A stretch of DNA of 64,000 bases from Mycobacterium stomatepiae. GTDB lineage: Bacteria; Actinomycetota; Actinomycetes; Mycobacteriales; Mycobacteriaceae. Shown one piece after another: positions 8,812 to 17,582 of this stretch. Each line of letters begins with the position of its first letter. Positions within the stretch are counted from its first letter, which is position 1. The translations under genes were made by a program, and so were the position numbers. The stretch spans positions 5,208,001 to 5,272,000 of the forward strand of contig NZ_AP022587.1 of the NCBI RefSeq assembly GCF_010731715.1, read 5' to 3'. The notes under the pieces were generated by a model. It was not told the origin of the DNA and searched no databases. It saw only the letters and a list, made by a program, of their open reading frames with translations.

Positions 8812-10176
8812 CTAGGCGACCGCGGCGTTTTCGGCGGCCGTCACTTCGGAAGCCGCGCGCTCGCCGGAGCGAATCGCTCCGTCGATCCACCCGCACATGA
8901 CGGCCGAACTCTCGGTTCCGGCCCAGTGGATACGACCGCAGGGTTGGCGCAGGGTATAGCCGTATTCGGTCAGCACACCGGTGGGGGCGTGGCTGATCAT
9001 GCCGCCACCGGAGTAGCGTTCGGTGCTCCAGTTCTGCAGGTGGAATTGCCGCGCCTGCTTGGCCTTGCTGCCGAACCGATCGACGAGTTCGCCGATCAGA
9101 ATCTCTTTCTGTTCGGCCTCGTCGAGGGCGGTCAGCCGACGTGCGGCTGGTCCCTCGGTGATGACGCACATGATGCCGGGGTCCGCGCTGTCGGTGCAGG
9201 CGTCGATAGTCAGGGTCGCCGGGGATCCGGGGAACGAGGACTGACCGGAGAATCCGTCGGTACGCCAGAACGGCTCGTCGTAGCAGATCGAGGTCTTGAT
9301 GACCGCGCCGCTGGGCATCCGCTGGTGCAGGAACGCGCGATCCACTGGGAGCTGGGGCTCGTAGAGGATCGAAGAGGCGATCGCCAGGGGGATCGCGACG
9401 ATGACGCGGCGCGCTCGCAGCGTCAAATCGGTCGCGGTGATCGTCACGCCATCGGCGTCCTGGGCGATTAGCCGGACGGGCTGCGAAAGGTGCAGCGCGT
9501 CACCCAATTCCGCCTCCATCGGGCGGTAGAGGGCGCCCATCCCGCCGACCGGGCGGGCATCCTGGGCGCCGCCCTTGCCGGAAATGACGAAGGTGGGTCC
9601 GCCGCCGGAGCCCATCTGCAGCAGCATCCACAGCAACGACGTCTCCGCGCCCGCCGAGGTGTAGGTGCCGCCCAGCGCCATGTCCAGCATCTCCTGAGCC
9701 TGCTTGGATTTCGTGTTCTTGTGGATCCACTCGCCGACGCTGATGCGGTCCCACTCCTGGGCCTTCTTGGCTTCCCACGGCGCGTCGCGCGGGATCTCTT
9801 TGCACATCGCCTCGGCCGCGGTCAGGCCGTAGCCGAGGTTGACCACCGCCCACGGGCTCATCGTCCACGGGATGGTGCCGCCGTAGCGGTGCTTTTTGCC
9901 GTCGACGATCATGATCGCGTCGCCGTCGTTGTGCTGCTTGTATTCCGGCACGCCGAACTCGTTCATCAGCGCGTATATCCGGTCCTGTCCCGGCCCGATC
10001 CACGCGCCGCCGCGGTCGACCCAGGTCCCGTTGTCGTCGGTCACCGTGAAGGTGCGGCCGCCGACCCGGTCGCGGGCTTCCAGCAAGGCCACCGAGTGCC
10101 CCGCTTGCTTCAAGCGGAAGGCGGCCGTCAAACCCGCGAAACCCGCTCCGACCACGCAATAATCGACATCCGCCAC
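8812..10176 (-). CDS. aofH: Flavin-containing monoamine oxidase AofH
   Basis: A 454-aa FAD amine oxidase. The N-terminal dinucleotide motif (CVVGAGFAGLTAAFRLKQAG), the ARDRVGGRT motif after it, the ISGKGGAQDARPVGGMGALY region and the C-terminal FAD motif HWAGTESSAVMCGWIDGAIRSG are all typical. It oxidatively deaminates amines to aldehydes with release of ammonia and H2O2. Rv3170 (aofH) in M. tuberculosis has about the same length but a different chromosomal place, so location is not conserved. The GTG start at 10176 has GAGGAG upstream. Confidence 0.85.
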   Translation of the reverse strand: MADVDYCVVGAGFAGLTAAFRLKQAGHSVALLEARDRVGGRTFTVTDDNGTWVDRGGAWIGPGQDRIYALMNEFGVPEYKQHNDGDAIMIVDGKKHRYGGTIPWTMSPWAVVNLGYGLTAAEAMCKEIPRDAPWEAKKAQEWDRISVGEWIHKNTKSKQAQEMLDMALGGTYTSAGAETSLLWMLLQMGSGGGPTFVISGKGGAQDARPVGGMGALYRPMEAELGDALHLSQPVRLIAQDADGVTITATDLTLRARRVIVAIPLAIASSILYEPQLPVDRAFLHQRMPSGAVIKTSICYDEPFWRTDGFSGQSSFPGSPATLTIDACTDSADPGIMCVITEGPAARRLTALDEAEQKEILIGELVDRFGSKAKQARQFHLQNWSTERYSGGGMISHAPTGVLTEYGYTLRQPCGRIHWAGTESSAVMCGWIDGAIRSGERAASEVTAAENAAVA

Positions 10177-10292
10177 GACCGGCTCCTCGGTTGCTGTGCC
10201 CCGTTGAGCAGCAAACTACACCGATCGCGAGACGACAGCAGTCGGTTCGCAGGGAATTGATGCGCAGGGTCAGGGGTTGACGCCGACGCAAA

Positions 10293-11741
10293 TTAAATGT
10301 GTTGGCCCGTCGACGAATACGGCAAGCTGCTGCCGGCGTTTTCGTCGACCACCACCCGGCCGCCGAGATACGGGAATGCGCGCTGGGTACAGGCGGTCCG
10401 GTTGCAGATCTTGCAGCCCGCCCCGATCGGAACGGCGGTGGTCGGGTCGTCGAGGACGACGCCGGTCGAATAGACGAGTTTGTCGGCATAGGCCAGATCG
10501 CAGCCCAACCCGATGGCAAAGCTCTTGTGCTGCCCCAGATATCCGCGACCTTCGGGGGCGGTGGTCTTGGCCACCCAGAAATACGATCGCCCGTCGGGCA
10601 TCTGCGCCACCTGCCGGACGATTCGCCCGGGTTGGGCGAACGCATCGTGCACCACCCAGAGCGGGCAGCTGCCGCCCACCCGGCTGAAATGAAATGCGGT
10701 GGCCGACTGACGCTTTGAGATATTCCCGGCCTTGTCGGTGCGGACGAAGATGAACGGGACACCGCGGTTCTTGGGCCGCTGTAGGGTGGAAAGCCGGTGG
10801 CAGACCGTCTCGAAACCCACCTCGAACCGGCGACCCAGCAGGTCGATGTCGTACTGCAATTCCTCTGCGGCCCGGTGGAATTCGCCGTAGGGGAGCAGGA
10901 ACGCTCCGGCGAAGTAGTTGGCCAGACCGATGCGCGCGACGCCGCGGGATTCGGTGCTGAGCCGGCGGTCGGTGGCCACGATCGCCGAGATCAGATCGGA
11001 CTGGCTGAGCAGGGCGAGTTGCGTGGCGATCTGGAAGGCGCGTTGGCCGGGCATCAGCCAGCGGGCGACCTTGAGCACCTTGGCGTCGGCGTCGTAACGG
11101 CGCTTGCTCGTCTCGGGCAGGTCGTCATCGACCACCACGGTGATGCCGAGCCGGTCTCGCATCAGATCTGTCAGCTGGATGTCCAATCCGCCTGGGTGCA
11201 TTCCACTTTCGGCAAACAGCCGTTCCGCGGCGACGTCGAGTTCGCCGATGTGGTTGTTGCGATCGTAGAAGAAATCGCGCACCTCCTCGAACGGCATCGG
11301 GCGTTCGAGCGGCAGTGAGGTTTCGGCGGTTGCGCGCGATCGATATCCCTCCAGCTCCTCGGTGGCATCGCGGAGACGGCGGTGCACGGTGACCAGGCTG
11401 CGGCCGATCTCTGGCATGCGGGCAACGAACTCCTCGACCTGGGACCGGGTGATCCCGTGCTCGGCACCGGTCTCGGTGAACAGATCCGACAGGTCGGCGA
11501 CCAGCCGGGCGTCGCTGTCGGAGGAGAAGTATTGCGGCGGCAGGTCGAAGCGCTCGGTGAGCGCGATGAGCACGGCGACGGTGATCGGGCGCTGGTCGTT
11601 TTCCAGCTGGTTGACGTAGCTGGTGGACAGCTCCAAAGCCTGGGCCAGCGCCGCCTGGGTGAGCCCGCGATCTTGGCGCAGTCGTCGCAGCCGGGCGCCG
11701 GAGAACGTCTTCGAAGAAGGTCGAGCGAAGGACCGGGCCAC
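10293..11741 (-). CDS. prpR: Propionate/methylcitrate-cycle regulator PrpR
   Basis: Transcription factor controlling methylcitrate-cycle genes, homologous to Rv1129c. An N-terminal XRE-type helix-turn-helix ([21 protein letters not shown] ... [10 protein letters not shown]) is followed by the ScfR-type ligand domain. The C-terminal region carries cysteines [12 protein letters not shown] (about residues 443, 446, 451), which in M. tuberculosis PrpR are linked to an Fe-S centre and acyl-CoA sensing. I chose GTG 11741 (482 aa) instead of the longest frame from 11831. The longer start would run through the operator repeats and give an atypical Cys/Phe-rich N terminus; the known protein is about 486 aa. 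It is divergent from prpD. Confidence 0.88.
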   Translation of the reverse strand: MARSFARPSSKTFSGARLRRLRQDRGLTQAALAQALELSTSYVNQLENDQRPITVAVLIALTERFDLPPQYFSSDSDARLVADLSDLFTETGAEHGITRSQVEEFVARMPEIGRSLVTVHRRLRDATEELEGYRSRATAETSLPLERPMPFEEVRDFFYDRNNHIGELDVAAERLFAESGMHPGGLDIQLTDLMRDRLGITVVVDDDLPETSKRRYDADAKVLKVARWLMPGQRAFQIATQLALLSQSDLISAIVATDRRLSTESRGVARIGLANYFAGAFLLPYGEFHRAAEELQYDIDLLGRRFEVGFETVCHRLSTLQRPKNRGVPFIFVRTDKAGNISKRQSATAFHFSRVGGSCPLWVVHDAFAQPGRIVRQVAQMPDGRSYFWVAKTTAPEGRGYLGQHKSFAIGLGCDLAYADKLVYSTGVVLDDPTTAVPIGAGCKICNRTACTQRAFPYLGGRVVVDENAGSSLPYSSTGQHI

Positions 11742-11765
11742 CGCTGAGATGTTACTCCCTATGGT

Positions 11766-11793
11766 GTTCGCAAAGTTCGCAAATTTTGCCGAA
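11766..11793. promoter_or_regulatory. Probable PrpR operator: tandem GTTCGCAAA repeats
   Basis: GTTCGCAAA occurs twice head to tail (11766-11774 and 11775-11783), followed directly by TTTTGCCGAA, an imperfect inverted copy. M. tuberculosis PrpR is reported to bind TTTGCAAA-type sites, and the RamB/PrpR family prefers similar A/T-G-C-A-A sequences. The element sits between prpR and prpD, 25 bp upstream of the chosen prpR start and about 70 bp upstream of prpD, so it could control both. Confidence 0.65.
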
Positions 11794-11845
11794 TGAGGCC
11801 ACAAAAATACACATTTACAGGGGCTTTTCAACCCGGCCGAGCTTG

Positions 11846-11851
11846 CATAGT
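11846..11851 (+). promoter_or_regulatory. Possible -10 element of a (near-)leaderless prpDBC promoter
   Basis: CATAGT lies nine bases before the prpD ATG at 11861, and no Shine-Dalgarno sequence precedes that ATG. The spacing suits transcription starting at or within a few bases of the start codon, a common arrangement in mycobacteria. This is inferred only from sequence. Confidence 0.35.
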
Positions 11852-11860
11852 GTGCGGATC

Positions 11861-13366
11861 ATGTTGATGCACGAGCTTCGGGCGCGGCGCAGCGCCGACG
11901 ACTTTCCCCGCAGCGAGCATCTGGCCGCCAAGATCGCCGCGGTCGCCACCGATCCGGTCGCCGTCGATCCGGAGACCGCGGAGATGGTGCGCAACCGGAT
12001 CATCGACAATGCCGCCGTCAGTGCCGCGTCGGTGATCCGGCGACCCGTCACGGTGGCGCGCGAGCAGGCGCTGGCGCATCCGGTGAAGCGGGGAGCACGG
12101 GTGTTCGGCGTGCCGGGCACCTATTCGACGGAGTGGGCGGCCTGGGCCAACGGCGTCGCGGTGCGCGAGCTTGATTTTCACGACACGTTCCTGGCCGCCG
12201 ACTACTCCCATCCGGGCGATAACATCCCGCCGCTCGTCGCCGTCGCCCAGCAGCTCGATGTGCGGGGCACGGACCTGATCCGCGGCCTGGCCACCGCGTA
12301 CGAGATCCAGATCGATCTCGTCAAGGGAATCTGCCTGCACGAGCACAAGATCGACCATGTCGCGCATCTGGGGCCGTCGGTCGCCGCGGGGGTCGGGACG
12401 ATGCTTCGGCTGGACGCCGACACCATCTATCAGGCGGTCGGGCAAGCGCTGCACCTGACCACGGCCACCCGCCAATCCCGCAAGGGTCTGATCTCCAGCT
12501 GGAAGGCGTTCGCGCCCGCGTTTGCCGGAAAGATCGCCATCGAGGCGGTCGACCGGGCGATGCGCGGCGAGGGATCGCCGGCGCCGATCTGGGAAGGCGA
12601 GGACGGCGTCATCGCCTGGCTGCTCGGTGGCACCGAGCGCACCTACCGAGTGCCGCTGCCGGAGGCCGGTGAACCCAAGCGCGCGATTCTGGACAGCTAC
12701 ACCAAGGAGCACTCCGCGGAGTACCAGAGCCAGGCGCCGATCGACCTGGCGCGCCGGCTACGTGAGCGGATCGGCGACCTCGATCAGGTCGCGACGATCG
12801 TGCTGCACACCAGCCATCACACCCACAACGTGATCGGCACCGGCTCCGGCGATCCGCAGAAGTTCGACCCGGACGCCTCGCGCGAGACGCTGGATCACTC
12901 GTTGCCCTATATTTTCGCGGTCGCGCTGCAAGACGGCAGCTGGCACCACGAGCGCTCCTACGCTCCCGAGCGCGCGCATCGGGCCGACACCGTTGAACTG
13001 TGGCACAAGATTTCCACCGTCGAGGATCCGGAATGGACTCGCCGCTACCACTCGAATGACCCAGTGGAGAAGGCCTTTGGGGCGCGCGCGGAGGTGACGC
13101 TGAAGAGCGGCGAGGTGATCACCGACGAATTGGCGGTGGCCGACGCCCACCCGCTCGGCGCCCGGCCATTCGCCCGCGATCAGTACGTGCGCAAGTTCAC
13201 CGAGCTGGCCGACGACGTCGTGGAACCCGCTGAGCAGCAACGATTCTTGTCCACGGTCGACTCGCTCGCCGATCTGAAGGGTGGTGCGCTGGGAGCGCTG
13301 AATGTGGTGGTCGATCCGCGGGTGCTGGACAAGGCGCCGGTGACTGCGTCGGGGATCTTCCGATGA
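11861..13366 (+). CDS. prpD: 2-methylcitrate dehydratase PrpD
   Basis: Second step of the methylcitrate cycle: dehydration of 2-methylcitrate towards methylaconitate/methylisocitrate, used to detoxify propionyl-CoA from cholesterol, odd-chain and branched lipids. The 501-aa product belongs to the MmgE/PrpD family. It shows the early SAEDF-like segment ([12 protein letters not shown]), [23 protein letters not shown], and the [14 protein letters not shown] region typical of the family. Length is near Rv1130 (about 526 aa). The end overlaps prpB by four bases (ATGA), so the operon is translationally coupled. Confidence 0.93.
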   Translation: MLMHELRARRSADDFPRSEHLAAKIAAVATDPVAVDPETAEMVRNRIIDNAAVSAASVIRRPVTVAREQALAHPVKRGARVFGVPGTYSTEWAAWANGVAVRELDFHDTFLAADYSHPGDNIPPLVAVAQQLDVRGTDLIRGLATAYEIQIDLVKGICLHEHKIDHVAHLGPSVAAGVGTMLRLDADTIYQAVGQALHLTTATRQSRKGLISSWKAFAPAFAGKIAIEAVDRAMRGEGSPAPIWEGEDGVIAWLLGGTERTYRVPLPEAGEPKRAILDSYTKEHSAEYQSQAPIDLARRLRERIGDLDQVATIVLHTSHHTHNVIGTGSGDPQKFDPDASRETLDHSLPYIFAVALQDGSWHHERSYAPERAHRADTVELWHKISTVEDPEWTRRYHSNDPVEKAFGARAEVTLKSGEVITDELAVADAHPLGARPFARDQYVRKFTELADDVVEPAEQQRFLSTVDSLADLKGGALGALNVVVDPRVLDKAPVTASGIFR

Positions 13367-14283
13367 GTGGGCCGGTGATCGGCTCCGCGTCCAGCGCCGC
13401 CGACAAGCGTGTCGCACTACGCGCAGGTCTGGATTCTGGTCGGCTGCAACGGCTTCCGGGTGCCTTCTCGCCGCTGGTGGCCAAGGCTGTTGCCGAAGCG
13501 GGCTTCGAGGGGGTCTATGTGTCCGGCGCCGCTCTGGCCGCCGATCTCGGCCTGCCCGACATCGGTTTGACGACGCTGACCGAGGTGGCGGGCCGGGGCG
13601 CGCAGATCGCCGCCGCCACCAACCTGCCCACGCTGATCGACGCGGACACCGGATTCGGCGCGCCGCTCAACGCCGCCCGTACGGTGACGGTCCTGGAGGA
13701 CGCCGGATTAGCCGGATGTCACCTCGAGGATCAGGTCAGCCCGAAGCGTTGCGGTCACCTGGACGGCAAAGCCGTCGTCCCGGCCGCTGACATGGTAAAG
13801 CGTTTGCGCGCAGCGATATCCGCGCGGCGCGACCCCAACTTCGTCATCTGCGCACGCACCGATGCCGCGGGAATCGAGGGTCTGCCCGCCGCGATCGACC
13901 GGGCCCGTGCGGACGCGGACGCGGGAGCCGACCTGATCTTCACCGAAGCGTTGACCGAAGTGTCGGAGTTCGAGGCGTTCCGCGCCGCGGTCGACGTTCC
14001 CTTGCTGGCCAATATGACCGAATTCGGCAAGTCGCCGCTACTGAGCGCGCGTCGACTCGCGGACGTCGGCTACAACGTCGTCATTTACCCGGTCACCACC
14101 CTGCGCCTTGCGATGTTCGCGTTCGAGGCGGGCCTGCGCGAAATCGAGTCGTCGGGAACGCAATTCGATTTGCTGGAGCGGATGCAACACCGCAGCCGGC
14201 TGTACTCGCTGCTGCGTTATGAGGACTACAACGAATTCGACACCGATACTTACAATTTCACGCTCGAAGGGAAGCAGTCATGA
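13363..14283 (+). CDS. prpB: Methylisocitrate lyase PrpB
   Basis: Cleaves 2-methylisocitrate to pyruvate and succinate, the last step of the methylcitrate cycle. The 306-aa protein is of the isocitrate lyase/PEP mutase family. It shows the catalytic loop KRCGH with Cys130, the metal-binding DADTGFG (about 93-99) and the LEDQ and VICARTDA strands. It overlaps prpD and prpC by four bases each. M. tuberculosis has no dedicated prpB at this locus (Icl1 takes the role), so this full prpDBC arrangement is the ancestral or environmental form. Confidence 0.92.
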   Translation: MSGPVIGSASSAADKRVALRAGLDSGRLQRLPGAFSPLVAKAVAEAGFEGVYVSGAALAADLGLPDIGLTTLTEVAGRGAQIAAATNLPTLIDADTGFGAPLNAARTVTVLEDAGLAGCHLEDQVSPKRCGHLDGKAVVPAADMVKRLRAAISARRDPNFVICARTDAAGIEGLPAAIDRARADADAGADLIFTEALTEVSEFEAFRAAVDVPLLANMTEFGKSPLLSARRLADVGYNVVIYPVTTLRLAMFAFEAGLREIESSGTQFDLLERMQHRSRLYSLLRYEDYNEFDTDTYNFTLEGKQS

Positions 14284-15407
14284 CCGCGCCGACCGCTGAC
14301 ATCAAGAAGGGCCTCGCCGGTGTGGTGGTGGATACCACCGCCATCTCGAAGGTGGTGCCGGAGACCAATTCGCTGACCTATCGCGGATATCCGGTCCAGG
14401 ATCTGGCCGCCCACTGCAGCTTTGAGCAAGTGGCGTTTTTGCTCTGGCGCGGCGAATTGCCTACCGACGCCGAGCTGGCGCTGTTCAGCCAGCGCGAACG
14501 CGCGAGTCGCCGGATCGACCGATCGATGCTGTCGCTGTTGAGCAAGCTCCCCGACAACTGCCATCCGATGGACGTGGTGCGCACCGCGATCAGCTTCTTG
14601 GGTGCCGAGGATCCCGACGAGGACGACGACTCGGCCAACCGGGCCAAGTCGCTGCGCATGCTCGCGGTGCTGCCGACCATCGTCGCGGTGGACATGCGGC
14701 GCCGACGCGGGCTGGAGCCGATCCCCCCGCACAGCGGGCTGGGATACACGGAGAACTTTCTGCAGATGTGCTTCGGCGAGGTGCCCGAACCCCACGTCGT
14801 GAAAGCCTTCGAGCAGTCGATGATTCTTTATGCCGAACACGGTTTCAACGCCTCCACGTTCGCCGCGCGGGTGGTGACGTCGACGCAGTCGGACATCTAC
14901 AGCGCGGTCACCGGGGCCATCGGTGCGCTCAAGGGCGCGTTGCACGGCGGCGCGAACGAGGCGGTCATGCACGACATGATCGAGATCGGTGACCCGGGCA
15001 ACGCGCGAGAATGGTTGCGCGGCAAGCTCGCCCGCAAAGAGAAGATCATGGGCTTCGGGCACCGGGTCTACAAGAACGGTGACTCCCGGGTGCCGACGAT
15101 GAAGGAGGCGCTGCGCCGAGTCGCCGCGACGCGCTCCCACGCCGGTGGCCAGCGCTGGCTGGACATCTACAACATCCTGGAAGCCGAGATGTTCGACGCT
15201 ACCGGGATCTTGCCCAATCTCGACTTCCCAACGGGTCCGGCGTACTACCTGATGGGGTTCGACATCGCCTGCTTCACGCCGATCTTCGTGATGAGCAGGA
15301 TCACCGGGTGGACCGCCCACATCATGGAGCAGGCCGCGTCGAACTCCTTGATCCGCCCGTTGAGTGCTTACTCGGGGCGCGCGCAGCGGGCGTTGGCCCT
15401 GCGGTAG
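14280..15407 (+). CDS. prpC: 2-methylcitrate synthase PrpC
   Basis: Condenses propionyl-CoA and oxaloacetate to 2-methylcitrate. The 375-aa length suits the bacterial methylcitrate/citrate synthase type I dimer. Catalytic elements are visible: HGGANEAVM (substrate His), GFGHRVYKNGDSR (catalytic His and oxaloacetate Arg) and the Asp near the PNLDFPTG segment. The start ATG overlaps the prpB stop (ATGA). Homologue of Rv1131 (gltA1/prpC). Confidence 0.93.
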   Translation: MTAPTADIKKGLAGVVVDTTAISKVVPETNSLTYRGYPVQDLAAHCSFEQVAFLLWRGELPTDAELALFSQRERASRRIDRSMLSLLSKLPDNCHPMDVVRTAISFLGAEDPDEDDDSANRAKSLRMLAVLPTIVAVDMRRRRGLEPIPPHSGLGYTENFLQMCFGEVPEPHVVKAFEQSMILYAEHGFNASTFAARVVTSTQSDIYSAVTGAIGALKGALHGGANEAVMHDMIEIGDPGNAREWLRGKLARKEKIMGFGHRVYKNGDSRVPTMKEALRRVAATRSHAGGQRWLDIYNILEAEMFDATGILPNLDFPTGPAYYLMGFDIACFTPIFVMSRITGWTAHIMEQAASNSLIRPLSAYSGRAQRALALR

Positions 15408-15412
15408 GCCGG

Positions 15413-15637
15413 CTATTCGCCGGGCCCGCCGTATTGCCAGACCAGGTTGTGGTTGCCGGTCATGGTCGGGTTGCACCACATCGTCCGGCCATTGGCGTCT
15501 TGGGTGGTGGCGTGCAGCTCCGTGCAGGAATCACCCGGGGCGGGTGCCTGGGCGTGCGCGGTGCCGGCGGTGGCGGCGGTCGCGCTCGCCAACGCCGTGG
15601 CCGATATCAGGACCCGAAGTCTGCTCATGACCGACAT
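15413..15637 (-). CDS. Small secreted protein of unknown function
   Basis: A 74-aa protein with a clear signal peptide (Arg in the first eight residues, a run rich in Ala and Thr, cleavage likely after AHA near residue 29). The mature part is about 45 aa with two cysteines (DSCTEL and MWCNP) that could form a disulfide, and a Trp/Tyr-rich end. It stops six bases after the convergent prpC. I know similar short secreted proteins in mycobacteria but no function. Confidence 0.7.
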   Translation of the reverse strand: MSVMSRLRVLISATALASATAATAGTAHAQAPAPGDSCTELHATTQDANGRTMWCNPTMTGNHNLVWQYGGPGE

Positions 15638-15749
15638 CTCCTAAGCAGGTGCCAAGGCATCACGCTATCCGGCGGATAACCCGTGGGCAAAGGATGTCAT
15701 CCGCGATCCGCAACACGCTTCGCGAGAACGGGTTCTAGGGTGGACAACC

Positions 15750-17528
15750 ATGGGATTTCTCCAACCCGAACTGCCGCAGGTCGACATCGACGAGTGGAGC
15801 AAGCTGTCCCGCAGCGAAAAGATCCGGCCGATGGCCCGACATTGGGCCGAGGTGGGCTTCGGAACGCCGGTCATTCTGCACCTGTTCTATGTCGGAAAGA
15901 TTCTGCTTTACATCCTGTTCGCGTGGGTTTTTGCGGTGGCGACCACCCGCGGCTTGGCGTTCACCAACGTGCTGTCGTGGTACTGCGAGCCAATCGTGTT
16001 CGAGAAGGTCGTGCTCTACACGATGCTCTTCGAGGTGATCGGGCTGGGCTGCGGCTTCGGGCCGCTGAACAACCGGTTCAACCCGCCGCTGGGCTCGATC
16101 CTGTACTGGTTGCGGCCCGACACCATCCGGCTGCCCCCGTGGCCCAAGCGCGTCCCGGGGACCAAGGGCACCGCCCGGACCCTAGTCGACAACGCGCTGT
16201 ACGGGCTGCTCTTGCTGGTGATCTTCCTGACCCTGTTCGCCGACGGCACCGGCCCGGTGCCGGAGCTGGGCACCCAGGTCGGTTTGATACCCACCTGGCG
16301 GATCGTGCTGATCCTGGCGCTGCTCGCGGTGCTGGGATTGCGCGACAAGGTGATCTTTCTGGCCGCCCGCGGTGAGGTCTACGCGACGCTGACGGTGACC
16401 TTCCTGTTCGGCGGCGTCGACATGATCATCGCCGCCAAACTGGTCTTTCTGGTGATTTGGATGGGCGCGGCGACGTCCAAGCTGAACAAGCACTTTCCGT
16501 TCGTGATGTCGACGATGATGTCGAACAACCCGGTCTTTCGGCCCCGATTCATCAAGCGGGCGTTCTTCGAGAAGTTCCCCGACGATCTGCGGCCCGGCCG
16601 CTTGTCGCGGGTCTTCGCCCACTTCAGCACCTCCGTCGAAATGTGCGTGCCCATCGCGCTATTCGTCGCACACGGCGGCTGGTGGACCGCGGTACCCGCG
16701 GCCATCATGGTGATCTTCCACTTCGGCATCCTGTCGGCCATCCCGATGGGAGTGCCGCTGGAGTGGAACGTGTTCATGATCTTCGGCGTGTTCGCGTTGT
16801 TCGTCGGCCACGCCCATACCGGCCTGACCGACCTGAAAAACCCTGTCCTGGTCGGGCTTTTCATCGCGTTCATCGCCTCGATTGTGATCTTGGGCAACCT
16901 GTTTCCGCGCAAGATCTCGTTCCTGCCCGGCATGCGCTATTACGCCGGTAACTGGGACACCACACTGTGGTGTATCAAGGCGTCGGCGGACAAGAAGATC
17001 AACCACAACATCGTCTCGATCGCCAGCATGCCCGCGGCCCAGCTGGAGAAGGTGTATGGCAAGGAACGTGCGCAGATCCCGATGTATCTCGGATATGCGT
17101 TCCGCGCCATGAACACTCACGGCCGGGCGTTGTTCACGCTGGCGCATCGCGCGATGGCCGACGGGAACGAAGAGGACTACGTCATCACCGACGGGGAGCG
17201 CATCTGCAGCACCGCCGTCGGCTGGAATTTCGGTGACGGGCACATGCACAACGAGCAGCTGATCGCCGCGATGCAGCAGCGCTGCGGCTTCCGGCCCGGC
17301 GAGGTGCGGGTCGTGCTACTCGACGCCCAGCCGATCCACAAACAGACCCAGTCCTACCGGCTGGTGGACGCCGCGACGGGTGAATTCGAGCGCGGTGTCG
17401 TCAAAGTCGCGGACATGGTGACCCGGCAGCCCTGGGCCGACGATGTGCCGGTCCAGGTGCTGTCGGATGCTGCCGAGGCTGAGCCCCCCGTCGAGGAGCC
17501 CGAGCACGACGAGAGTTCGCCAGCCTAA
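15750..17528 (+). CDS. DUF3556 multi-pass membrane protein (Rv1132-like)
   Basis: A 592-aa protein in the position of Rv1132. About nine hydrophobic spans occupy residues 45-400, including ILLYILFAWVFAVATT and FLTLFADGTG-flanking helices. A hydrophilic C-terminal domain of about 170 residues follows (NWDTTLWCIKASADKKINHN onward). The first residues (PELPQVDIDEWSKL) are typical of the DUF3556 family. Function is unknown; the length and topology suggest a transporter or membrane enzyme. The last codons overlap a hairpin shared with the convergent metE. Confidence 0.85.
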   Translation: MGFLQPELPQVDIDEWSKLSRSEKIRPMARHWAEVGFGTPVILHLFYVGKILLYILFAWVFAVATTRGLAFTNVLSWYCEPIVFEKVVLYTMLFEVIGLGCGFGPLNNRFNPPLGSILYWLRPDTIRLPPWPKRVPGTKGTARTLVDNALYGLLLLVIFLTLFADGTGPVPELGTQVGLIPTWRIVLILALLAVLGLRDKVIFLAARGEVYATLTVTFLFGGVDMIIAAKLVFLVIWMGAATSKLNKHFPFVMSTMMSNNPVFRPRFIKRAFFEKFPDDLRPGRLSRVFAHFSTSVEMCVPIALFVAHGGWWTAVPAAIMVIFHFGILSAIPMGVPLEWNVFMIFGVFALFVGHAHTGLTDLKNPVLVGLFIAFIASIVILGNLFPRKISFLPGMRYYAGNWDTTLWCIKASADKKINHNIVSIASMPAAQLEKVYGKERAQIPMYLGYAFRAMNTHGRALFTLAHRAMADGNEEDYVITDGERICSTAVGWNFGDGHMHNEQLIAAMQQRCGFRPGEVRVVLLDAQPIHKQTQSYRLVDAATGEFERGVVKVADMVTRQPWADDVPVQVLSDAAEAEPPVEEPEHDESSPA

Positions 17529-17573
17529 CGCCACCGCGAAACTTGGCTATGAAAATCGCAGTGGCGTTAGGCT
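17522..17573. terminator. Strong bidirectional hairpin between DUF3556 gene and metE
   Basis: AGCCTAACGCCAC (17522-17534) and GTGGCGTTAGGCT (17561-17573) are exact 13-bp inverted copies. The stem can extend past one mismatch with GCGA (17536-17539) and TCGC (17556-17559). The left arm contains the TAA stop of the upstream gene. The site lies between convergent genes, so it is probably a bidirectional terminator; it may also belong to a dispersed palindromic repeat family. Confidence 0.65.
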
Positions 17574-17582
17574 GGGCGCGAA

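Noticed and set aside
7988..9169. Long minus-strand open frame of 393 codons across the GGDEF and aofH genes
   Set aside because: It is Arg/Pro/Gly rich, antisense or out of frame to well-supported genes, and shows no domain; typical of high-GC shadow frames.
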